Shown here: piece after piece, positions 41,232 to 49,394 of the stretch
Layout of the letters: the number at the start of each line of letters is the position of its first letter
Position numbering within the stretch: position 1 is the stretch's first letter
Assembly (NCBI RefSeq): GCF_003013245.1
Contig: NZ_PXYY01000006.1
Span: forward strand, 1 to 52,156
Reading direction: 5' to 3'
Length of the DNA stretch: 52,156 bases
DNA from: Neisseria iguanae
GTDB taxonomy: Bacteria > Pseudomonadota > Gammaproteobacteria > Burkholderiales > Neisseriaceae
Position numbers and translations under genes: made by a program
Notes under the pieces: generated by a model
Told to the model about the DNA's origin: nothing
The model's input: only the letters and a program-made list of their open reading frames with translations
Database searches by the model: none

Positions 41232-41324
41232 ATGAAACGTACCACTCGCTCTGGTCGTTCATGGCTGAGACTGCGGACAGTCGTTAAGATTATCTTAGCC
41301 CTGTTCCTGCTCTTAGTCAACTAA
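41232..41324 (+). CDS. 30-residue basic-hydrophobic peptide, type I toxin-like
   Basis: ATG at 41232, with AAAGGA about 12 bases before, opens 30 codons: an Arg-rich start (MKRTTRSGRSWLRLRT) and a hydrophobic end (VVKIILALFLLLVN). This layout, plus a folded 5' leader and a downstream hairpin with T-run (CCGCCTGCTCT to AGAGTGGGCGG, then TTTTC, about 41353-41390), resembles type I toxins such as Ldr- or Hok-like peptides. It is on the strand opposite to virB and sits in an otherwise empty gap. An antisense RNA partner is expected but not proven. Confidence 0.5.
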   Translation: MKRTTRSGRSWLRLRTVVKIILALFLLLVN

Positions 41325-41352
41325 GAACGGCAAACAAAAAACCTTGCGTTTC

Positions 41353-41390
41353 CGCCTGCTCTGTTAAGAGTGGGCGGTTTTCTTTCCTTC
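41353..41390 (+). terminator. Terminator after the small peptide gene
   Basis: CCGCCTGCTCT and AGAGTGGGCGG form a stem with two mismatches followed by TTTTCTTTCC on the plus strand, closing the peptide unit. Confidence 0.6.
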
Positions 41391-41410
41391 AGAAAAGTTA
41401 AATACAACAA

Positions 41411-41444
41411 ATGCCGTCTGAAACATCTTATTTTCAGACGGCAT
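41411..41444. terminator. ATGCCGTCTGAA inverted pair after the antirepressor gene
   Basis: ATGCCGTCTGAAA faces its perfect complement. This is the AT form of the uptake sequence, typical of the pathogenic Neisseria group, and it is the only such pair I see in the window. Confidence 0.8.
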
Positions 41445-41451
41445 CAGATTA

Positions 41452-42336
41452 TCAGGAATACAAACCCGATAACTCGGCCAATTTCATTTCAAAACACCTG
41501 CGGCGGCAGGCTTCGCTTTCCGTCCATGCCTGCCAGCGCAATTCGTCGTCGGATAGTGGCGCGGCCTGTTTCAGATAAACGGCTAAATCAACCGCAGAAC
41601 TTGGATCTGATGCAAACGGAAAAGCAATTTCTTCTTGGTGCGACAAAACCGCAGTTAGAGTGTAACGTGCCATTTTACTGAAAAAGCCTTCTACATAACC
41701 AAACCCGTTACCGCCGTCATAAAGTGCGGTATGCACCGCCATCAGACGTGTTGCGTGCGTAAGAGCATGGAATGCTTCTTCGGGATTGTTTTTTGCCAAC
41801 TCCCTTACTTCATCAAACCATGCCTGCCCAATCATATAGGCATCCTGCCAATAAATACCGTTTTCGCCTGTCGGCGGATGCCAGTTGATGAACCTGCCCT
41901 GCACATCGCGGCGGGTAAAAGACAAATCGTCTCGGGTTTTGATGCGGCGTTTGATTTTGGCGGGAAGCTGTTTCTTTTCAGACAGCCTTTGTGCTTCGTG
42001 CAGCCTTTTCTCGCACTCAATGAAGTAGCGACGTGCGGCGCGTCCCTGTTCGTTGCGCTCGACCATCGCCAGCTCTTTCGCCATGTCCAGAGTGAGGTGG
42101 TATTCCGATACGGCTTTACGGTTTCCGCCACGTCCTGAATTTTTGGTTACTGAAATTTTAGTAACCAAAAAATCCTGATTTTCCTGAAAACCATATTCTT
42201 CAATGCGACGAGAAATCCAGTCGTTGAACCGAGTTTCAACTTTTAAAAACTCGTGCAGTTTACGCGCATCGCACAATAAGGTTTCGGAATTGGAAATTTG
42301 TCCGTTGAATACTAGGATGAGGTTTTTTGAGTTCAT
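41452..42336 (-). CDS. AntA-type phage antirepressor-like protein
   Basis: 294 residues from the ATG at 42336, after TGGAG. Residues about 18-75 are an AntA domain (LCDARKLHEFLKVETRFNDW, then RIEEYGFQENQDFL), followed by EYHLTLDMAKELAMVERNEQGRAARRYF in pieces. The long C-terminal part is unlike the common ones. AntA proteins relieve phage repressors. Here the natural target would be the element's CI-like repressor, which cannot self-cleave; that link is inference. A palindrome inside its coding region matches one in its leader. Confidence 0.85.
   Translation of the reverse strand: MNSKNLILVFNGQISNSETLLCDARKLHEFLKVETRFNDWISRRIEEYGFQENQDFLVTKISVTKNSGRGGNRKAVSEYHLTLDMAKELAMVERNEQGRAARRYFIECEKRLHEAQRLSEKKQLPAKIKRRIKTRDDLSFTRRDVQGRFINWHPPTGENGIYWQDAYMIGQAWFDEVRELAKNNPEEAFHALTHATRLMAVHTALYDGGNGFGYVEGFFSKMARYTLTAVLSHQEEIAFPFASDPSSAVDLAVYLKQAAPLSDDELRWQAWTESEACRRRCFEMKLAELSGLYS
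42145..42166. promoter_or_regulatory. Near-palindrome inside the AntA gene, GGTTACT half sites
   Basis: GGTTACT and AGTAACC lie eight bases apart with AAATTT in the middle; one base pair breaks the symmetry. The same 22-bp layout is at 42479-42500, with 20 of 22 bases the same. It encodes part of LVTKISVTK. Confidence 0.5.
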
Positions 42337-42865
42337 TTTTTGCTCCAGTTGAAGTCTAAAACTCCGCCAACCAACCGACCAAGATTGGGTGAGGCGGAAA
42401 CTAGGCAGGTTGGTCGACTGCTCAACTGGAAACAGCACACCTCGCGGTGTCCTGCCTAGCCCGCCCCATATTTGATTTGGTTACTCAAATTTGAGTAACC
42501 ATTTTGGAGCAAAAAATTAGCCGCGTACGCGGCAATTTTGCCAGTTGAAAAAAACAGACGACCAAGCCTGCGCTGCTATTGAACAGCGTATCCATGGTAA
42601 CAAGTTTCTTTTTGTCAGGCAATAAAAAAACCGCATAACGCGGATTTTAGGTGGGCAGGCTTTAACTACCACTCATAGACAGCGGAACTTATTCCCCTTG
42701 AGGGTATTATATTAGGTTCTCTCGACCCGTCATTGAAAGATGGCGGCCTGAAACGGAAATTTCAGGCATAAAAAATCCGCAACTGACGGGTGCGATATCA
42801 ACCGCTATGAGATTTAGTAGTGAGAACATCATACCCCCTTCTGCAGCGGTTTGTTAATCGATATG
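42337..42865. other. Structured, gene-free leader region of the antirepressor gene
   Basis: About 530 bases without a gene. It holds the 22-bp perfect palindrome at 42479-42500, repeats of CAACTGGA/TCCAGTTG near 42350, 42420 and 42540, a short stem CCGCATAACGCGG near 42630, and a nested structure at 42726-42790 where CCCGTCA/TGACGGG encloses GCCTGAAA/TTTCAGGC. It may contain a regulatory RNA or a long controlled leader. Confidence 0.45.
42479..42500. promoter_or_regulatory. Perfect 22-bp palindrome, candidate operator
   Basis: GGTTACTCAAA joined to its exact complement, about 140 bases upstream of the antirepressor start. Together with the copy at 42145 it forms a pair of sites spaced 334 bases apart, which could support looping by a regulator. 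Confidence 0.6.
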
Positions 42866-43153
42866 TTAATACAGTCGGTCAGACCTAGTATATCTATTAA
42901 AAGATACATTATTTCTAAATAGCTTTTTACACAGAATACCTATGAATATAGGTAAAGGAAACATTAGATAGAAACCTAACTCTATTTCATATTTTGCCGA
43001 CATAAACATAATTAAAAATGGAGAAGTAGCAAGTAGAAAAATTAGGAAAGCAGGTGTGCCATATGAAACCTTTGCTTGACAACCTGTACACACCTTTGCA
43101 CGGTATGGCACGGGAGTATGGCAATACTCACACAAAATAGTCTTACTCTCCAT
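42866..43153 (-). CDS. Zinc-ribbon membrane protein
   Basis: 95 residues. CEYCHTPV ... CTGCQAKV near 8-27 is a two-CXXC zinc ribbon, followed by two membrane helices (FLIFLLATSPFLIMFM, LGFYLMFPLPIFIGILC) and a basic end. AGAGGAC precedes the ATG. No family recognised. It is AT-richer than the virB genes. An IS element is inserted 30 bases upstream. Confidence 0.65.
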   Translation of the reverse strand: MESKTILCEYCHTPVPYRAKVCTGCQAKVSYGTPAFLIFLLATSPFLIMFMSAKYEIELGFYLMFPLPIFIGILCKKLFRNNVSFNRYTRSDRLY

Positions 43154-43192
43154 CGTTTTGTCCTCTCTCTTAAAGGCCGCAAATATAATTTA

Positions 43193-43938
43193 GGGGCTTA
43201 GGAAGCAAAATTCATTTTAAAGGATCTTTCCGCAACATTCCCAACAGCACTTTGTACAAATCATCATGCCAGTGATTGAAGCGGAACTCGGTTTCTTTTA
43301 AATGCAGGTAAAACGTATGTTTCGGCACCCCGTTAAATTGTACCAGGCGATGCTTCGCGTAGCTCCAAAAAGATTCGATACCGTTGATATGCTGAGTACC
43401 ACGGGCAAATTCATTATCACCATGACACACTCTGAAATGCTTCGCGAAGCCCATATCGACCAACCCCTGATAACCGCGCCATCCATCAGTATTGATGACG
43501 CTCTCAACAGAGATATGTCCTCTGATAACCTTTTGTAACGTTGCTTTTGAAGCATCGGAAACGATTTCGGTATAAACCTTGTCACCTCGTTTAAGTATGC
43601 CGAAAACAATCGTTTTACCGCCCGCACCGCGCCCGCGTTTGCCTCGGATACGTTTTGCGCCGAAATAGGATTCGTCCAACTCCACTATGCCGCACAAAGG
43701 TGTCTGCCGCTCACATTCGTCAGCCAATCGTCGCCGTAGTTTCAGGTACAGGCTGTTGATGCTTCTGACGCTGATTCCTGTCAGTCTGGCGGTATCGGAA
43801 GCGGTCAGATCCAAGGAGAAAAACCGTAGGATTTGACGGAATTTAGGCTCGGTAATTTTGCTGAACTTTTGGTACTTGTTTTTTAATTTTATTTCAGAAG
43901 CTTATCACTATATTTGGTGATTTTGCTTCCTAAGCCCC
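43193..43938. mobile_element. IS1595-family insertion sequence with target duplication
   Basis: About 746 bp bounded by perfect terminal inverted repeats starting GGGGCTTAGGAAGCAAAA, 18-21 bp long. TAATTTA flanks it on both sides (43186-43192 and 43939-43945) as a 7-8 bp target duplication. It is inserted between virB6 and the zinc-ribbon gene without breaking either. Confidence 0.92.
43212..43892 (-). CDS. IS1595-family (ISXO2-like) transposase
   Basis: DDE-type transposase: VELDESYFGAKRIRGKRGRG, then NTDGWRGYQGL, then GIESFWSYAKHRLVQFNGV and a terminal domain with FYLHLKETEFRFNHW. An N-terminal helical part, KFRQILRFFSLDLTASDTARL in the same frame, lies upstream of the first usual start codon, a TTG at 43814. 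The expected family start (before KLKNKYQKF) is read as ATA at 43890-43892. So the start codon may be mutated and translation may be weak or begin at the TTG with a shorter N-terminus. Confidence 0.85.
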   Translation of the reverse strand: MKLKNKYQKFSKITEPKFRQILRFFSLDLTASDTARLTGISVRSINSLYLKLRRRLADECERQTPLCGIVELDESYFGAKRIRGKRGRGAGGKTIVFGILKRGDKVYTEIVSDASKATLQKVIRGHISVESVINTDGWRGYQGLVDMGFAKHFRVCHGDNEFARGTQHINGIESFWSYAKHRLVQFNGVPKHTFYLHLKETEFRFNHWHDDLYKVLLGMLRKDPLK

Positions 43939-43956
43939 TAATTTATAATTCAAAGC

Positions 43957-44967
43957 TCATTTAGGAGAAATACCGCCTCCTTTATTGCTATTACCAAATA
44001 TTTTCGTAAAAGCTTGAGTAAAGGCTTTTCCAATATTGGCAGGCAATCTATTTATGGCTTGTGCAGTACGGGTATTGCCAGCCATTCTTCCTAAATTGCC
44101 ACCAAATCCTTCCATACTGGCTCCCCCTGTTAAAGCAGAAACCATTGCAGGTAGTTTCCAAACTGCTAATACAAAAGCGATAGTCATTGTCATAAATATT
44201 GGAATTAATGCGGCTGCCGTCCCTACTGCACCAGCAGCTCCTAAAGAGGTTCCCATATCATTTGTTAAGAGTGTTGCATATTCGTCTATTTTTCCTGAAA
44301 AATATTCCATTTGCAAACCAGATAATACCGCTAACAAGGCAATAGTAATAATACTGTTTAGACATTGCCCTATCCAATTCATACCATACTGTCGTGTTGC
44401 GGGGAAAAGCATTGCTCCAACAAACAAAGGTCCAACCATTAAATTCAGTGATAATAATATCTTACCTACAACATAATAGGCAAATATTACACCCAATAAA
44501 AGATAAGCTAAAATTTTTATGGCATACTCAACTCCGAAAAGCATCAATACATAACCTAACTCATCTAAATCATCAAAAGGCTCACGGAGTAATTCAAACT
44601 GCACGGAAATCGCTTCTATCTTATCAGTAGCTTTATCAAATAATCCCGCTTCTAAGTTTCCACCAAATGCTGCTGCTGTGGCATCAGGTAATCCATAAAC
44701 CCACTCTGCAATCACACCATATTGCGAAGCATTAAAAGCAGCAGCAATAATTACCATCCACCCAAACATTCTTTTACTCAAATCCACGGCACTTTCGTCT
44801 AATCCCCTGTTATAGGCATCTAAAGCAATAATGCAGATATATATACCGAAACCTGCTGCAAATAGTGGAGAAATATGAGAAATAAAATTACCAATATCTT
44901 TGAATAAATCAGCTCCGAATTTAACTACAAATTCATCAGCAATCCCTTGAAATACACTACTGGCCAT
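43957..44967 (-). CDS. virB6: VirB6/TrbL inner-membrane channel protein
   Basis: 336 residues with at least five membrane helices (for example FAAGFGIYICIIALDAY, MFGWMVIIAAAFNASQYG, AIKILAYLLLGVIFAYYVVGKILLSLNLMVGPLF in pieces, LIPIFMTMTIAFVLAVW). This is the usual VirB6 layout, which guides DNA through the inner membrane. Codon use is AT-richer than virB9-B11, hinting that this gene and the neighbouring exclusion gene have a different history. AAGGAAAA precedes the ATG. Confidence 0.93.
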   Translation of the reverse strand: MASSVFQGIADEFVVKFGADLFKDIGNFISHISPLFAAGFGIYICIIALDAYNRGLDESAVDLSKRMFGWMVIIAAAFNASQYGVIAEWVYGLPDATAAAFGGNLEAGLFDKATDKIEAISVQFELLREPFDDLDELGYVLMLFGVEYAIKILAYLLLGVIFAYYVVGKILLSLNLMVGPLFVGAMLFPATRQYGMNWIGQCLNSIITIALLAVLSGLQMEYFSGKIDEYATLLTNDMGTSLGAAGAVGTAAALIPIFMTMTIAFVLAVWKLPAMVSALTGGASMEGFGGNLGRMAGNTRTAQAINRLPANIGKAFTQAFTKIFGNSNKGGGISPK

Positions 44968-45030
44968 ATTTTTTTCCTTGAAAAATTAGTATGCGCTTCT
45001 ACATGCCGACATAGGTTTAGAGTGATTTAA

Positions 45031-45288
45031 TTACATGATTGCCCCCGTCTCTAATGCCGTACAATATTTATTTTCGTGATTGTTTTCTTTGGCTTCGTTA
45101 CAGGACTCCTGTAATTGGATGCAAAGATTTGAATCTTGTACATCTACTTTCTGAGCATGTACACAACCAGCCACACGTCGGAGAATACGCTTATCTAGTT
45201 CTCTAGCTTCTTCTGCACTTAATTTTGGCTGGCAACCCGCGAACAGAATAAGCATCAAACCAACTGGAAAGATTAGAACTTTATTCAT
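45031..45288 (-). CDS. EexN-like entry-exclusion lipoprotein
   Basis: 85 residues. Signal with lipobox LFAGC near 15-19, then a mature domain with four cysteines (GCVHAQ, NLCIQL, ESCNEA, YCTAL). The size, lipobox and place between virB5 and virB6 match Eex of pKM101-type systems, which blocks entry of the same element into a cell that already has it. AAGGA precedes the ATG. Sequence identity was not tested. Confidence 0.8.
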   Translation of the reverse strand: MNKVLIFPVGLMLILFAGCQPKLSAEEARELDKRILRRVAGCVHAQKVDVQDSNLCIQLQESCNEAKENNHENKYCTALETGAIM

Positions 45289-45366
45289 AAATATTATCCT
45301 TATGAAATTGGGATTCAGACAGCCTCAAATACATTAAGACCGCCTGAATACGTCATAATATAATTA

Positions 45367-46023
45367 CTAGCAGTCATTAACCTTTATATCTGCTCGTTTA
45401 GCCTTAGAGCAACGCACAGCCATACGAAGCTGTTTACGGTTGTTTTCTTTCTGCATCTCAAACATCCGCCACATGGTATCCAAATTGGTCTGATTCTGAG
45501 AAATAATGGCACGCTCAACAGCAATACGGTTGCCCAAATCAGCAGCCGCCTTTGCATCTTGGGTGCGGTTTACTTCAGCCATCAGTTTGTTCAGATTGTC
45601 CATGCGGATTTCGGAATCGCGTGCCGCTTTCAACATCAGGTCAAACTGTTTGCTCAGATTGTTTGCTGCTGCTTTTGGGTCATAGCTTTTGCCTTTAAGC
45701 AAGTCTTGGTTATTTGCTTTGCCCAATGCATCGTAAAAGTCTTTCCAATCGTTCGGCAGTTGCTCTCGGGCTTGTGTGTTGAACATATTGCCGTAGTTGT
45801 TACGACTGGTCAGTGCTTGAGCCTGTTTTTTCAACTGTTCAATTTGCTTGACCTGATTTTGGATTTGTTCGGCCATTTGAATACCCTGCTGAATTGCTTG
45901 GGCAACCGCCACACCATCAAATACCGGAATACCTCCCGCCATAACAGGCAGGGAAACGGCAAGGCTGCCTGAAATTAAGACGGCGGCTAGTTTGCGGACA
46001 AGCGGTTTTTTGGTATTTTGCAT
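45367..46023 (-). CDS. virB5: VirB5 minor pilus protein
   Basis: 218 residues. Signal peptide up to about residue 29 (LAAVLISGSLAVSLPVMAGG), then the typical GIPVFDGVAVAQAIQQGIQMAEQIQNQVKQIEQLKKQ (in pieces), a long helix, and a C-terminal helix with KENNRKQLRMAV. VirB5 proteins sit at the pilus tip and aid contact. AGGAG precedes the ATG. Three hairpins lie between virB4 and this gene. Confidence 0.93.
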   Translation of the reverse strand: MQNTKKPLVRKLAAVLISGSLAVSLPVMAGGIPVFDGVAVAQAIQQGIQMAEQIQNQVKQIEQLKKQAQALTSRNNYGNMFNTQAREQLPNDWKDFYDALGKANNQDLLKGKSYDPKAAANNLSKQFDLMLKAARDSEIRMDNLNKLMAEVNRTQDAKAAADLGNRIAVERAIISQNQTNLDTMWRMFEMQKENNRKQLRMAVRCSKAKRADIKVNDC

Positions 46024-46044
46024 AACAATACTCCTGTTTAAATG

Positions 46045-46117
46045 AAAAAAGCCGCAAATGCGGCAAAGTAGGCGGTGTTACCCGCCTGCGTTGTTCCGCA
46101 GAAATCTGCGGTTTTTT
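46045..46117 (-). terminator. Hairpin cluster between virB4 and virB5
   Basis: On the minus strand GCCGCATTTGCGGC is followed by TTTTTT (46045-46064), a good intrinsic terminator 21 bases before virB5. A stem GGCGG/CCGCC lies at about 46070-46087. CCGCAGAAATCTGCGG with TTTTTT on the plus strand is at 46096-46117. Transcription from virB4 into virB5 must pass these. Confidence 0.65.
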
Positions 46118-46145
46118 CAGACGGCCTGAAACGTAAAACCGAACG

Positions 46146-48578
46146 TTAAGACATTTCGGCAGCAGTTTCAGACTGTCTAAACTCAGCCCGACCTTTGGTA
46201 GCAGCTTTGATAAACGGCTCGTACCAGTCCCGCACGTCATTTCCGTACTCGTCCATAGTGCGGTGCAATAGCTCCACATTGGCGGTATTACCGGATAAAA
46301 CAGCAATAGCTTCGTGCATACCGTACAAATCCAGTTTGGCAAAAGCAGACTGTTTGGACTGTTTGACCAAGAAAGTACGGCTCTCCAATGGCAATTCCAC
46401 AAGTTGCTGGTATTCTTTTTTGGAAATACCGCAACGTTGATAGCTGCCTTCATACTCGGCATCGGGATTAGGCAGAAACACCTTGGTTGGCGTCTGCTGC
46501 ACAATAGCAGGAAAAATACGGCTGTTGATGGCATCTTCGGGCGACTGTGATACCAAAATTAAAAAACCGCCGCGTTTACGGTCGGTTTTCAGGATTTTCA
46601 GCATCAATTCTTCCGTTGCCGAAAAGCGCAACGGCCACCAAAATTCTTCAATAATACTGGCAAGCAGTCCGTTTTGCTCCGCTACCTTATCCATCATGAT
46701 ATTGCGCAGATGGAACATATAGGCAAGAACAGGCGCGGTCGGCGGATAGCCGTCTTTCAGGATGTCGGTTAAATCGAAACCAACACGCCAAAAGTCGGCA
46801 GGGTCAAACAGGTTTTCGGGATTATCCAAGCACCATGCAAAGCGTCCGTTTTCCGATTCACACCATTTGGCCAAACGCACATATAGGCAGTCAGGGTCAG
46901 GCAGGCTGGGAATATGTTGCAGCAGATGGCTGAAGCGGCGCATTGGCCAATCCAAATCCATCAACGCGTCCACAGCATCCTGAATCTGTTTCTCTTCCGC
47001 TGCCGCCAGTCGTCCCGCTTCATTCTGTCCGCAGATGCCGACTAAGGTATAGAGAAATTCCCTGTTGGACGGGGTATCGGGCAGTTGGAACGGATTCAGC
47101 CCAGTCGGCATACCCGCATCCAAAGCAAAATAGCTGCCGCCGATGGCACGGATGAAAATTTCCATACCCCTGTCCAAATCCAAGGCGAAAATATACGGCT
47201 CAAATCTTTCGGCAAAAGCCATCAGTGCGCATTGCAGTGTGGTTTTACCCGCTCCTGTCGCACCTAATATCAAGGTATGCCCTGCGATTTTCTCGCCGAC
47301 ATTATCGTCTTTCGGATTGGTAAAGTGAAAATTGAAGTCATAAACCGTTTTGGATAAGGTCTGCAAAGGCATAACCGCGCTGCCGTCGCCCAAAGGATTA
47401 CCCGTTTTCTTGCCGTGCGAATAATTGTGGATGCCGAAAGTGCAGGCGAGGTTTTCCGTGGTTTTTGGGAAACTGCGCGGCTTGTCTTTGCAACCGGGGA
47501 TTTGGCTGAACCAAGTGGACGGTGCAGAATAACCCGCTTTCATAAAACGGAAACCGCCCGAATTCAAAAAGGCAGAATAGGCTTTTGCTCCGTTGCCAGA
47601 TGCTTCTTCAGGTGTACGCCCAAATACGGTCAAGGCAGACGAATAATCGCCAAACATGATTTCGCCTGCTGTCAATCTGCCCAATGCGCTTTCCAATTCT
47701 GCCTGTTGGTCAGCAGCTTTATCATTTACTGACGCGAAATTATGCAGTTGCCGTTTGATTTTCTGCTGCATATCGTACGGATTGATGAATATCAGGCTCT
47801 GTGTGAGCGTGAATTCGCAAGGCAGAGTAAGAAGATTGGTCAACACTTTAGGTTTGGACAACCCGAAATCGCGCAAATCGTACATCACGGCATATTTGCG
47901 ACCACCACTTTCCGGCCGAATTTCGCAAATATCTGTACCAAAGTGTAAGCTGGCCGCAGGGATGCTTTTATAGGCCGATTGAGGCGAAAGCGGAATATTG
48001 TCTGCTTTGCCGTTAATCAGGCTGCCATAGAAACGATATACATCGGAAAATGCCACTTCTTCGGGATTTTGCCATGCACTCAATACTTGTGGAGAATAAG
48101 GCTCTAAGGCACGCAGAAGAATCTGCATTTGCTCGTTACATTCTTTGATACCTGAATCCATATCGCTGTTTTTAATTAAGACTGTCAGATAAAAAAGGTT
48201 TTCGTAATAGTCTTCTTCACGGAAACGCTTCAGGTAGTCGTTTGAAAAACGGCGGCTGAACTCGGTTGTAAAGCCGTATTCGCGGTCAAAATTAATCCGC
48301 TCGCGTTTAAGCGTTGTCCATATCGCACCACGGTTGCCCAAACTCTTGCCTACCCCCGTTAAAACTTTGCGCAAGTTGGCAAAATAAGCGTAAAGACGGT
48401 TGTCGTCCACGCCGTCAAACGGCAACCCGTCCATTTTTAGGACAAAACCGTAATGTCCTGTTTCGTAATAAACAATTTCATTGGTAACGTGTTGGCAGAT
48501 TTTCGGGACGAAATCTGCCATTGCCGCTGTGCGGTTGAGCGTCTTGCTCCAATAGTCGCTGGTAATCTTTGTAGTCAT
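46146..48578 (-). CDS. virB4: VirB4 secretion ATPase
   Basis: 810 residues from the ATG at 48578, well spaced from GGAAGG. The N-terminal domain has YYETGHYGFVLKMDGLPFDG and KRERINFDREYG. Walker A is GATGAGKTT near 439-447, the second motif FALDLDRGMEI follows, and FWWPLRFSATEE and LILVSQSPEDAINS are characteristic late motifs. It is the largest energy component of the machine. Its start overlaps the 3' end of virB3 by about 100 bases in another frame. Confidence 0.95.
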   Translation of the reverse strand: MTTKITSDYWSKTLNRTAAMADFVPKICQHVTNEIVYYETGHYGFVLKMDGLPFDGVDDNRLYAYFANLRKVLTGVGKSLGNRGAIWTTLKRERINFDREYGFTTEFSRRFSNDYLKRFREEDYYENLFYLTVLIKNSDMDSGIKECNEQMQILLRALEPYSPQVLSAWQNPEEVAFSDVYRFYGSLINGKADNIPLSPQSAYKSIPAASLHFGTDICEIRPESGGRKYAVMYDLRDFGLSKPKVLTNLLTLPCEFTLTQSLIFINPYDMQQKIKRQLHNFASVNDKAADQQAELESALGRLTAGEIMFGDYSSALTVFGRTPEEASGNGAKAYSAFLNSGGFRFMKAGYSAPSTWFSQIPGCKDKPRSFPKTTENLACTFGIHNYSHGKKTGNPLGDGSAVMPLQTLSKTVYDFNFHFTNPKDDNVGEKIAGHTLILGATGAGKTTLQCALMAFAERFEPYIFALDLDRGMEIFIRAIGGSYFALDAGMPTGLNPFQLPDTPSNREFLYTLVGICGQNEAGRLAAAEEKQIQDAVDALMDLDWPMRRFSHLLQHIPSLPDPDCLYVRLAKWCESENGRFAWCLDNPENLFDPADFWRVGFDLTDILKDGYPPTAPVLAYMFHLRNIMMDKVAEQNGLLASIIEEFWWPLRFSATEELMLKILKTDRKRGGFLILVSQSPEDAINSRIFPAIVQQTPTKVFLPNPDAEYEGSYQRCGISKKEYQQLVELPLESRTFLVKQSKQSAFAKLDLYGMHEAIAVLSGNTANVELLHRTMDEYGNDVRDWYEPFIKAATKGRAEFRQSETAAEMS

Positions 48579-48912
48579 CAGAATGCCTTCCGTATTTGCC
48601 TGCGTGTAAAGTAAAAGTGGCCAGTTTTGCACCCGCAGCAATCCGCCGCAGTAACCACTTGGCTTCCAAAGCATAGATTTTGAATGCTTGGTCATCGTTT
48701 TGGCTGATGGTTTTAAGACCGAAATAAATCGGAATAATCAAACCTGCCAACAGTAACCCTGTTTTGCCGATAATCAATTGCGCTATCATGGCAATCATCA
48801 TCAGAATAAAGATGGCAATAACCATCGGCATTAGTGGTGCGCCAAACATCATGGCCGGACGGTTCATGCCGTTATAGGTTGGAAATTCCGTATGGATGTT
48901 TTCATCTAGCAT
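48478..48912 (-). CDS. virB3: VirB3 inner-membrane protein
   Basis: 144 residues from the ATG at 48912, after AAGGAG. The start YNGMNRPAMMFGAPLMP is typical of VirB3, followed by a long hydrophobic segment (MVIAIFILMMIAMIAQLII, LLLAGLIIPIYFGL) and FGLKTISQNDDQAFKI. The family is usually about 100 residues; here a polar tail of about 40 residues is read inside the start of virB4. It anchors VirB4 to the membrane. Confidence 0.9.
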   Translation of the reverse strand: MLDENIHTEFPTYNGMNRPAMMFGAPLMPMVIAIFILMMIAMIAQLIIGKTGLLLAGLIIPIYFGLKTISQNDDQAFKIYALEAKWLLRRIAAGAKLATFTLHAGKYGRHSDDYKDYQRLLEQDAQPHSGNGRFRPENLPTRYQ

Positions 48913-49013
48913 AATTAGTCTCCTTGCTGGGAAGCAGGCATTCAGGCTGTCAGCAGTCACTGTTTTCCGTTAAACAGTTTTTCCATACAACCTGAATGGC
49001 CAACAGGCGGTAT

Positions 49014-49370
49014 TTAGCTGAATTTCATTTTGCCGCCAGAGGTAAACAGATAAGTTGCGAATGCAACGGCAGCACCTGCTCCCAAAATCCACAGACAAGT
49101 TCCCATCACATCCGGCCACTCTTTCTTATTCATAAAACCCAAAGCAAACTGCCAAAGTAGTGCAATAGTGGCAATTACCCCAACAATCACATAAATCGTG
49201 TCTCGGATTTTTTCAAGGATATCCGTACCTTGGTCGAATCCACCTGCCGCCATTGCATACTGTGCGCCGAAAGCTAATGTACACATCAGTAAGGAACGCA
49301 GAAAATGTGTCCCCATCAATTTGCATTTAGCCGCATCAAACAGCCGTAAAGCTGCATTTTTCTGTTTCAT
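49014..49370 (-). CDS. virB2: VirB2 major pilin
   Basis: 118 residues from the ATG at 49370, after TTGGAG. A long signal ends near AAGGF (FLRSLLMCTLAFGAQYAMA), then two hydrophobic helices (IYVIVGVIATIALLWQFALGF, MGTCLWILGAGAAVAFATYLF) separated by a short KKEWPD loop, the normal pilin layout. A terminator-like hairpin precedes it. Confidence 0.92.
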   Translation of the reverse strand: MKQKNAALRLFDAAKCKLMGTHFLRSLLMCTLAFGAQYAMAAGGFDQGTDILEKIRDTIYVIVGVIATIALLWQFALGFMNKKEWPDVMGTCLWILGAGAAVAFATYLFTSGGKMKFS

Positions 49371-49394
49371 GTTTAACTCCAAATAAATAAAATA

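Noticed and set aside
41452..42336. AntA protein as evidence of a prophage inside the element
   Set aside because: No other phage gene is nearby; conjugative elements often borrow antirepressors.
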